Source: an uncultured Eubacterium sp. (GTDB taxonomy: Bacteria; Bacillota; Clostridia; Lachnospirales; Lachnospiraceae). Taken from it: a DNA stretch of 19,498 nt. A program made the position numbers and the translations under genes. This document shows, piece by piece, positions 7,551-14,277 of the stretch; position 1 is the first letter of the stretch, and the number at the start of each line of letters is the position of its first letter. Location: the NCBI GenBank assembly GCA_900550135.1, contig URQO01000035.1, forward strand, positions 1 through 19,498. The letters run 5' to 3'. The notes under the pieces are model-generated. The model was not told the origin of the DNA. It saw only the letters and a list, made by a program, of their open reading frames with translations, and ran no database searches.

Positions 7551-7973
7551 CTATTTTTTGTCCAGATATTCCATATCCTCATCACTCATAACAAAATCTA
7601 CCTGAACGTTAGAAATTATTCTTTCTTCTTTTGTAGATTTTGGAATTTGTATTGCTCCTACCTTCTTTTCTTTTTAAATTTCTTCCATTGCCTTCCATGA
7701 TTCAATGTTTTCTTTTGTACAATCCATTCCTATTTTGTCCCATGGCCATGGTGCATGTATAAGATATAAGTCAATATAACCTAAATCATTTAATGACTCT
7801 TCAAAGCATTTCTTTGTAATATCATATCCCTTACATTCAGCAGGAAGTTTTGTTGTAATAAAAACTTTATCTCTTGACAGTCCAAAATCCTTTATGGCTT
7901 TACCAACACTTTTTTCATTGCCATAAGCTTTGGCTGTGTCTATGTGTCTGTATCCGTTTGTTAATGCACAGCA
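7551..7973 (-). pseudogene. Broken aldo/keto reductase
   Basis: One minus-strand frame reads as an aldo/keto reductase. It begins GYRHIDTAKAYGNE, which carries the catalytic Asp and Tyr region. It continues with VFITTKLP (catalytic Lys) and DLGYIDLYLIHAPWPW (catalytic His), then KENIESWKAMEEI, and ends near IPKSTKEERIISNVQV and SDEDMEYL. Three lesions are visible. The N-terminal ~40 residues are absent, and two in-frame TAA codons (7974-7979) precede the frame. A TAA interrupts the frame right after AMEEI. The next residues, KEKKVGAI, jump directly to the C-terminal IPKST motif, so about 100 residues of barrel are missing. The remnant would give no working enzyme. It abuts the last gene of the operon upstream, so transcripts may read through it. 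Bases 7484-7550 show nothing further. Confidence 0.88.
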
Positions 7974-8007
7974 TTATTACTCTTCTATTTTTCATTAGTA
8001 CAGAACA

Positions 8008-9801
8008 TTACTGCTGCACCACTCCATTTTCATATTCTCTGATTCTGTATGCGTTACCGCCATTTTCTGTGGCATCTCCATGATTATTAATTACATGAGT
8101 AATTTTTCCCATTCCGTTTAATTTTACTGTACATGTGTTGTGAAGTTTTACGCCTTCTTTGTCAGGTACTTCCACTGCACTGAAAATTTCTATGTCGGCA
8201 TCACGGTTGTAACAGTAAATTCCAACACCATAACTTTCAAATTTGCTTACATCGTCATTTACTTTTATTGACGCATAGCCCTTTTTTTTGCCATTGTTAC
8301 TTTTGTATGATTTCTGGTTTGGTGCATCATATGGCATTTCACTTTGGTAGAAAAACAATTTGCCGTTATTTCCGTTCCAAACAGTCTGATACTGCTGAAA
8401 ATGTTCCACAAACAAACCATACATAATAACATTGTCACCGTTTATTATAATTCCGTTTGGTGCTGTGTTTGTATCCCATCCTACATTGGTGCTGTGGTCT
8501 CCACGCCATACCCAGAAATTGTCTCCAATAACATCATTGCTGTTGATTGTTACGCAATTGTCAACTTTTCCGGCATATTTTCCACCGCCAACTCTAAAGT
8601 AAACATCGCTAAAACATAGTGGATTGTTTTCATGGGACACATCAGTTTTTTTGTCTCCAACTTTTAAAAGAGTTTGTGATTTTTTCTCTCCTGCTTCAAA
8701 TAACAATCCGCATACTTTTATTCCATCCTCATCAGCTACTTCCATGGCAGATGTGCCTTTTGTTGCCTCTAATGTAGCAAGGCCCATACCATATATAATT
8801 GTATCTTTTTTTGTGACTGATAATGGCTTTTCAATTGTATATACACCAGGTGTAAACAAAATGTTTTTGCCTTCTTTTAGCGCACTGTTTAATGTGTCAC
8901 TGTTGTCTTTTTCAGAATCTGCTATGTAAAATGTATTAAGGCTGTAAAATGTACCTGTTACCTTTTTGTCCCATGAAATACCTGTGGCATTTTTTCGCAT
9001 TGTAGGCACCATCACACCATAACCTTTTTCGTCATCGTAACATATGTAAGGCTTCTCCTGAACTTTTGGGGATTCAGATGCATTTGTATATGGTGCATAA
9101 GGCCACTCTCCATATGGTGTTGATGAAGTTTCCTGACCTACAAATACCATATTCCAAACACCATTTTCGTAGAATCCCCACTGGTTGTTTCTAAACATGT
9201 ACTGTTGCTGTGATCCTGATGATACAGTACCGTCAAATTTGCAATCTGCCATAAATCCACCACTGGACCATCCTTCTCCATCACTTAATACAATTCCATT
9301 TGATGAATAAATTCTTCTTAATGAAACGGCCTGAGAATTTGCCCACATACAATATTTGTTTATGCTAAAGTTTTCAGCACTTCTCCAAAAATTGCATGTT
9401 GCATTGGTATACATCCATTTTGCATCAACCCACAATTCATTTAAATTTGTATCTTTGGGAGAAGTTCCAAGTCCGGATATCTGTGTGTAAAATCCAACAT
9501 TTACTTTTAATGAAGTGTTGTATTTTCCCGGTTTAAAAAGCACCGCATATCTTTCTTCTCCAAACTGATTTGTTTGCTGTGTCTGGTAAATGCTGTCTAA
9601 CTTTTCCTGAATTTTATTTATATCATCTGATGTGCTGTAAACGTATGTATTTTTTCCAAAAACACTGTCATCTTTTACTGCCTCTCCATCTGTTACATAT
9701 TTTATTCTGTCATCTGTATGTTTTGTCTGCTTATTTTTGCCACATCCAAAACTTATTGCAGCAATTAGTATTATTAATGTTGCAACAAGATATTTTCTCA
9801 T
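8008..9801 (-). CDS. Lipoprotein with two right-handed beta-helix domains (pectate lyase/GH55-like)
   Basis: This is a 597-residue predicted lipoprotein. The signal peptide (LVATLIILIAAISFGC) ends in a lipobox with Cys20 as the lipid anchor, placing the protein on the outer face of the membrane. The first helix domain starts around 55, with its entry strand AVLFKPGKYNT at 86-96. The second starts around 300 with NILFTPGVYTIEKPL at 313-326. This phrase (hydrophobic strand, PGxY) is the hallmark of pectate-lyase-3-like beta-helices, and the tandem arrangement recalls GH55 beta-1,3-glucanases. Many Trp and Tyr residues are consistent with glycan binding. I cannot name catalytic residues or the substrate. 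AAAGGAGG stands just before the ATG, and only 12 bases separate the gene from the upstream beta-helix/propeller gene, so both are almost certainly one operon. No clear terminator follows until the shared hairpin at 7438-7483. Confidence 0.85.
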   Translation of the reverse strand: MRKYLVATLIILIAAISFGCGKNKQTKHTDDRIKYVTDGEAVKDDSVFGKNTYVYSTSDDINKIQEKLDSIYQTQQTNQFGEERYAVLFKPGKYNTSLKVNVGFYTQISGLGTSPKDTNLNELWVDAKWMYTNATCNFWRSAENFSINKYCMWANSQAVSLRRIYSSNGIVLSDGEGWSSGGFMADCKFDGTVSSGSQQQYMFRNNQWGFYENGVWNMVFVGQETSSTPYGEWPYAPYTNASESPKVQEKPYICYDDEKGYGVMVPTMRKNATGISWDKKVTGTFYSLNTFYIADSEKDNSDTLNSALKEGKNILFTPGVYTIEKPLSVTKKDTIIYGMGLATLEATKGTSAMEVADEDGIKVCGLLFEAGEKKSQTLLKVGDKKTDVSHENNPLCFSDVYFRVGGGKYAGKVDNCVTINSNDVIGDNFWVWRGDHSTNVGWDTNTAPNGIIINGDNVIMYGLFVEHFQQYQTVWNGNNGKLFFYQSEMPYDAPNQKSYKSNNGKKKGYASIKVNDDVSKFESYGVGIYCYNRDADIEIFSAVEVPDKEGVKLHNTCTVKLNGMGKITHVINNHGDATENGGNAYRIREYENGVVQQ

Positions 9802-9813
9802 GTCATCCTCCTT

Positions 9814-12768
9814 TTAATTACCGGCTTTTACAATATATACCGCATGCCTTGTTGTCACCAGCAAATTGTGACGTTTCTCTCCTCCAAAATCAAATGTAGT
9901 AGGTCTTTGTGGTAATTCTATAATCTCTGACAATTTTAAATTGTCATAAACTTTTATATTGTCGTCACCTACATAGATTTTGTTGTTAAACTTTTTAACT
10001 CTAAAGTCACCTTCTTCTATAATTGGAACAGGGTTTGTTAACAATCCTTCTTTTGTAATCTCACACTGCCATACTCTTTTGTAAAGCTCATCTACAGAAT
10101 ACAACTTCCTACCCGGCTTTGACCTTGACAAATTGTTTGCTCTCATCAAATCATAATGACATGGTATAATTGTTGCTCCGTCAGGTGCTATAAATGCTTT
10201 CTGTGGATTATACTGTACAACACTTTCAAAATCAGTGCTGTCTCTCCATCTGTTACCCGGATATAGTACTCTTTCAGGTTCGATATCGCCTATATTTATC
10301 TTTTCCAATCGATTCATTTCGCCTTTTCCATTCACAGTAAATGCTACCACATACGCTCTGCTGTCATACCAGAAACCGTAAGATGTGCCATGACTGTCAG
10401 GTGGCATATTGTTGACTATTTCTTTTCCATTTAGAGTTGCTCCCCTTGGAATAGAATACTCACCAATTACGATAATATTGTCTCTTGTATCAAAACCAAT
10501 GGAGTTCACTTTAAATGGCGATTCAAAAAACAAAGTCATCTCCAGTGTTTTTCCGTCAATTCTGTAGATTTTTTTATCAAGACTGTCAAGGAAATAGAAA
10601 TTACCTCTTCCATCACTACATCCACCATCTGCAAACCTAAATCCATCATATAATTTTGTGTAGGAGTATCTCTTTTCAGTTGCCTGAGTTACATATTTTT
10701 TGTCTGTTTCTAAATTAACTTCTCCTATAACACTCTCCCATTTTAGCGGTTTCTTTGCAGCTTTTCCTGTAACTTCAATTTTTGCTGCCTGCCATGGTCT
10801 AATCTCCGTTTTTGAATTAACATCAAGTAAGAAATTGTCAATTGTGTACTTCATCTGAGAATAATTATGTACATTTAAAAATGATATATTTTCACAGTTC
10901 CATGTTTTTACACAATAAGGAAATGGTCTTTGTACAAATACTGTTCTAAAACAATATGTAGATGCGAACACAATATTCTTACAGTTTTGAAGTTCAATAG
11001 GAAGAGCAAATTCTCCCTCTGCTTTTTCTTCTTCACTCTGGAAGCCATATATTGTAATATTTTCGGCATTTCTCATTCGCATTTCACATCTTGCATGATG
11101 TTCTAACGACAAGCAATAAATTCTTGTTTTCTTTTTTGTATTTTGGATCTGTACCCCTGCTGTTACATAAGGGCTTGCTGACCATATATCCTTAAATACA
11201 CCTCCGCCGTTTTCTATGAAAAGGCTTGGATACTGATAATCCCAAATTCTTTCTAAGGATGCATCTCTTGCTCTTCCTCTGTCATATGGCATTTCAAATT
11301 CCCCTGTGCCTTTTACAAGATTTCCATGACCACCAAAGAATTTCACATCATTCATATATGAATTTTCGTCTGCACACCAATACACACCACAGGCTCTTGG
11401 ATTTCTTCCTCCTGTATTAATGCCAAGTCCCATCATTATATTGCTTTTTGAGGATGTTTTTATAAATGGTTTTACTTTGCCAAATCCGGTAAACTTTTCA
11501 GAATTTTCTTTTAATATCAGCTGTGTTGATACCGGATTAAATCCTATAAAAGCTGTGTCTTCTTCCATTTTTATGGTGTCTTTTAAAATATACTCACCTT
11601 GTGGAAAATATATGGTTCTGTATTTTTTGACAGCCTCTGTTAATGCCAATGTATCATCTGTTTTTCCATCTCCTTTTAGACCAACAGACTTTGCATTGAC
11701 CCACGTTTCCATATTTGGAAGGGGTTTTATGTCTGTTTTTAGTACAGAATAATTCACTTCTTTTGCATATCTGTAAATTTCATCATGGAATGTTTTGTTT
11801 GGATTCACATCACTTGCCACCACACCATGAACATATTTTTTCAGAAGACATTGATAATCTTCGTTATTTATTCTCTTTTTTGTGTCCTTAAAATATATAA
11901 TATTTTCTACTGCTTTCAGATAACAGCTCTTTACATTAATTTGAGTAAGATGATTTTTTTCACAGGCTATATCAAGGAACGTATTCATATCCTCAAATAT
12001 CGAGTCTTCTATAATCAGTTTCTCAAAATATCCTTCCTCTACATCTACAAATTTGGTTGTATTTGTGCTATGGGCCCTAATAATGTTAAGACCAACTTCC
12101 CTTGTTTTTATGGCAGCAATTCTTTGTCCGTTAAATCTTGTATCAACCATTACAAACGGCCAACCCGGAGAACATTTTGTGGTAATAATTCCGTACTGTC
12201 CTCCATTGATGTAGATATCCTCCATTTCGTTTCCAACATCATAAATTCCTGCCATGGCAGTACCTACTTCTATATCTATGTGATTGATAAAGCAGTGTTG
12301 GGCATAATGGGTTCTAAATGCTACTGCATAAGGATTTCCATGTCCTAAATCTATGTTTATGTTGGACATTGCGCTGTAAAATGTACCCGGGTTTGCATCC
12401 TGAATCAGACTTTCATCTTCCTGCATCATATTTACAAACCAAAACAGATATTTAAATCCACCTTTTTGATTTTTCTGCTCTCTATCAAAGCCTACAGCAT
12501 TGTCTTTTAAAATAAACTTTGGTCGTTCTTCTCCATATCCAATAATTCTCACTGCCTTTGGAATATAGATTGTTTTGCTAATAAGATATGTTCCCTGAGG
12601 CACAAAAAGGACGCCATATCCATCCTGCTTTACCACAGAATAAATGGCATCCTGTAACTGATTACTTACATCTGTCAAACCATCTGATGTAATATCAAAA
12701 AATTCTTCCGTAAAATAAACTGCCCTTTCGTCAATGGGCCTTTCCTTATAAAATGATACTCCGTTCAT
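9814..12768 (-). CDS. Large double beta-helix protein with C-terminal beta-propeller, no signal peptide
   Basis: This is a 984-residue protein of three parts. Beta-helix 1 covers about 25-340 (DGLTDVSNQLQDAI, then GVLFVPQGTYLISKT at 52-66). Beta-helix 2 covers about 355-660 (KGDGKTDDTLALTEAV at 365-380, then RTIYFPQGEYILKDT at 384-398). A propeller-like region runs from about 700 to the end, with strands such as GNFYFLDSLDKKIYRID and NIIVIGEYS resembling SMP-30/NHL repeats. The two N-terminal phrases are characteristic of pectate-lyase-3/GH55-like helices, so a role in glycan cleavage or binding is likely; the substrate is unknown. The start (MNGVSFYKERPIDERA) is hydrophilic and I see no export signal, unlike the lipoprotein made from the next gene. 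AAGGA precedes the ATG, 10 bases after the cupin stop. No frameshift or internal break is visible. Confidence 0.83.
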   Translation of the reverse strand: MNGVSFYKERPIDERAVYFTEEFFDITSDGLTDVSNQLQDAIYSVVKQDGYGVLFVPQGTYLISKTIYIPKAVRIIGYGEERPKFILKDNAVGFDREQKNQKGGFKYLFWFVNMMQEDESLIQDANPGTFYSAMSNINIDLGHGNPYAVAFRTHYAQHCFINHIDIEVGTAMAGIYDVGNEMEDIYINGGQYGIITTKCSPGWPFVMVDTRFNGQRIAAIKTREVGLNIIRAHSTNTTKFVDVEEGYFEKLIIEDSIFEDMNTFLDIACEKNHLTQINVKSCYLKAVENIIYFKDTKKRINNEDYQCLLKKYVHGVVASDVNPNKTFHDEIYRYAKEVNYSVLKTDIKPLPNMETWVNAKSVGLKGDGKTDDTLALTEAVKKYRTIYFPQGEYILKDTIKMEEDTAFIGFNPVSTQLILKENSEKFTGFGKVKPFIKTSSKSNIMMGLGINTGGRNPRACGVYWCADENSYMNDVKFFGGHGNLVKGTGEFEMPYDRGRARDASLERIWDYQYPSLFIENGGGVFKDIWSASPYVTAGVQIQNTKKKTRIYCLSLEHHARCEMRMRNAENITIYGFQSEEEKAEGEFALPIELQNCKNIVFASTYCFRTVFVQRPFPYCVKTWNCENISFLNVHNYSQMKYTIDNFLLDVNSKTEIRPWQAAKIEVTGKAAKKPLKWESVIGEVNLETDKKYVTQATEKRYSYTKLYDGFRFADGGCSDGRGNFYFLDSLDKKIYRIDGKTLEMTLFFESPFKVNSIGFDTRDNIIVIGEYSIPRGATLNGKEIVNNMPPDSHGTSYGFWYDSRAYVVAFTVNGKGEMNRLEKINIGDIEPERVLYPGNRWRDSTDFESVVQYNPQKAFIAPDGATIIPCHYDLMRANNLSRSKPGRKLYSVDELYKRVWQCEITKEGLLTNPVPIIEEGDFRVKKFNNKIYVGDDNIKVYDNLKLSEIIELPQRPTTFDFGGEKRHNLLVTTRHAVYIVKAGN

Positions 12769-12778
12769 AATCCATCCT

Positions 12779-13114
12779 TTACATTTTATGATTTGGTACT
12801 ACAGCGTACATAACAAAGTCTTCGTCTTTCTTATTTTCCATGCCGTGACTATGCCCCATTGGGCAATAGTGAACACAACCGGGTTTTAAAATTTCTGTTT
12901 TTCCATCCATGGTCACTTCCGCTTCACCGGAAATTGCAAATACTACTTCACTGTTATTTTCATGAGTATGTATACCAATTGATGCTTTTGGTGGTAATGT
13001 TCCTTTCATTAATTTTAGATTGTCATCTACATGCATCTTGGCACTAATATGGTCTCTTCCACCATAAAAATTGTTAATAATTGTATCTTCCATATTTTTA
13101 AATTCAAATATCAT
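12779..13114 (-). CDS. Small single-domain cupin protein
   Basis: This 111-residue cupin consists of one beta-barrel domain. Motif 1 reads GIHTHENNSEVVFAISG (47-63), with metal ligands His49, His51 and Glu56. Motif 2 reads PGCVHYCPMGHSHGMEN, with His90 as the fourth ligand. All four expected ligands are present, so metal binding is likely. Such proteins may be isomerases, dioxygenases or sugar-sensing proteins, and sequence alone does not choose between them. Its start overlaps the stop codon of the alarmone synthetase gene (ATGA), which implies translational coupling. The large beta-helix gene follows 10 bases after its stop. A sugar-related task, for example on the products of the neighbouring beta-helix proteins, is an inference from position only. 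Confidence 0.85.
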   Translation of the reverse strand: MIFEFKNMEDTIINNFYGGRDHISAKMHVDDNLKLMKGTLPPKASIGIHTHENNSEVVFAISGEAEVTMDGKTEILKPGCVHYCPMGHSHGMENKKDEDFVMYAVVPNHKM

Positions 13115-13806
13115 GATTCTATCCTCTTTCCTTCTTCAAGACTTTTTTTAATGTTCTCCATCTTATGGTCTAAATCTGCACATTTTAATGCACATTCTGT
13201 TAAGTCTCTTGATAACTGTTCCATAACTTCCGGATTGATGTCTTTCTTGTATCTAAGCTTGTGTTCAAGACTTGCCCAAAAATCCATGGCAATTGTTCGA
13301 AACTGTACTTCAACTTTCATCGGTCTTTTTTCATTTTCAAGAAATATAGGAATCTCCACTATCAAATGAAGACTTCTGTATCCGCTTTCTTTTGGATGTT
13401 TGATATAATCTTTCTTTTCTACCAGTTTAATATCGTCCTGCTGTAACAGCAAATCTGCCATCTTATAAATATCCTGCTTAAAAGAACAAATTATTCTGAT
13501 TCCTGCAATGTCAAAAATGTTTTGTTCAATTGCATCAGTGGTCATTGGTATATTCTTTTTATGCATTTTATTGACTATGCTGTCAGGTGACTTTAATCTT
13601 GACTTAATTGCTTCTATTGGATTTTCATCATATCTAAGGGAAAACTGTTCATTTAATACTTTAAATTTTGTTTCCACTTCCATAATGGCACATTTGTAAT
13701 ATGTCATTAATCTACTATATGGTAACGCTCCTTCTTTTATTTTATTTAAGTGCTCTTCCTTTGTCAGTTCATTAAAAAAATGCTCTTTTAAATGCTTTAT
13801 AATCAT
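13111..13806 (-). CDS. relP: Small alarmone synthetase, RelP/YwaC type
   Basis: The enzyme transfers pyrophosphate from ATP to GTP or GDP, making (p)ppGpp. It is a cytoplasmic protein of 231 residues, the size of single-domain synthetases, with no HD hydrolase and no TGS/ACT regulatory domains. Synthetase motifs are SRLKSPDSIVNK (69-80), DIAGIRIIC (99-107), KESGYRSLH (139-147) and EVQFRT with AMDFWASLEHKL (166-184). NPIEAIKSR resembles YwaC/RelP rather than RelQ, which I recall as PIEFVTGR at its allosteric site; the assignment is by recollection, without alignment. The ATG at 13804-13806 has AGGAGA six bases away. An in-frame ATG seven codons earlier lacks a good site. RelQ usually sits with NAD kinase and a pseudouridine synthase, whereas this gene leads a cupin/beta-helix operon. 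Bacillus YwaC responds to cell-envelope stress, but no matching sigma site is evident here. Confidence 0.92.
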   Translation of the reverse strand: MIIKHLKEHFFNELTKEEHLNKIKEGALPYSRLMTYYKCAIMEVETKFKVLNEQFSLRYDENPIEAIKSRLKSPDSIVNKMHKKNIPMTTDAIEQNIFDIAGIRIICSFKQDIYKMADLLLQQDDIKLVEKKDYIKHPKESGYRSLHLIVEIPIFLENEKRPMKVEVQFRTIAMDFWASLEHKLRYKKDINPEVMEQLSRDLTECALKCADLDHKMENIKKSLEEGKRIES

Positions 13807-13812
13807 AGATTT

Positions 13813-13818
13813 TCTCCT
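13813..13818 (-). promoter_or_regulatory. Ribosome binding site that fixes the alarmone synthetase start
   Basis: AGGAGA on the minus strand lies six bases before the ATG at 13804-13806. The upstream ATG at 13825-13827 is preceded only by AT-rich sequence with no comparable motif. Confidence 0.7.
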
Positions 13819-13899
13819 ACTTTTCATGTTTTTCTTTTTAATTATTCATTTTTTGCCCATACCAGGCCCGTTTAAATTTCCGAACTAAAAACTAACAAT

Positions 13900-13908
13900 A
13901 TTATACCA
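13900..13908 (-). promoter_or_regulatory. Extended -10 promoter of the relP operon
   Basis: On the minus strand TGGTATAAT gives a perfect -10 with the TGn extension. The -35 is poor (TTTTAA at 17 bases), as is common for extended -10 promoters. It is the only good promoter seen for the four-gene operon, leaving a leader of about 85 bases. Confidence 0.55.
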
Positions 13909-13920
13909 TTTATTGCTTGA

Positions 13921-14060
13921 AATTAAAACAATTTTATTATAGGAATTAAGATAAAAACATTGATTGTATATGTATCTACTCCAATAACTTTTGCAAGTTT
14001 CTCAAAAATGTCATACCATCTTATATTTCTTATGGTAAATGGTCCTATCCACTCATGAAT
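13921..14060 (-). pseudogene. Possible short remnant of an unidentified gene
   Basis: The minus strand from about 14056 downward reads without a stop as HEWIGPFTIRNIRWYDIF and then EKLAKVIGVDTYTINVFI. It has ordinary codon use, and stop codons close the frame on both sides. No start codon with a ribosome binding site is evident. It looks like a leftover coding fragment; I do not recognise the family. Confidence 0.3.
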
Positions 14061-14205
14061 TCGTTAATTATAAGCCCTTTTCTTTTAGTATGCTATTATT
14101 ATAAGCGTAATATGCGTATCGTTAACTGATTTGGTTTATGTCTTTACATAGGACTTCAAAATACTAATCAGTTATAAAATTTAAATAAGGTAAACTTACA
14201 TCTAA
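14061..14205. other. Intergenic sequence with a nested inverted repeat
   Basis: No gene is evident here between nrdD and the relP operon. The stretch holds a 9-bp inverted repeat TAACTGATT (14123-14131) / AATCAGTTA (14166-14174). A smaller TATGT/ACATA hairpin sits inside its 34-base loop. No long T run follows on either strand, so it is not an obvious terminator. Confidence 0.4.
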
Positions 14206-14244
14206 AAAGAACCTCTTCTGACTTTTCATCAAAAGAAGTTCTTT
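14206..14244 (-). terminator. Intrinsic terminator after nrdD
   Basis: A hairpin with arms AAAGAACcTCTTcTGA and its complement (two mismatches) lies 34 bases past the nrdD stop codon. On the minus strand the stem ends in a T-rich tail (TTCTTTTTAG). Confidence 0.75.
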
Positions 14245-14277
14245 CTATTTTCTCTAATTATTTTCCATTGTTTTATT

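Noticed and set aside
11785..12348. A 187-codon plus-strand frame antisense to the large beta-helix gene
   Set aside because: The length is notable, but the translation is Cys/Phe/Ile/Tyr-rich with no motif, and the opposite strand carries a continuous beta-helix protein.
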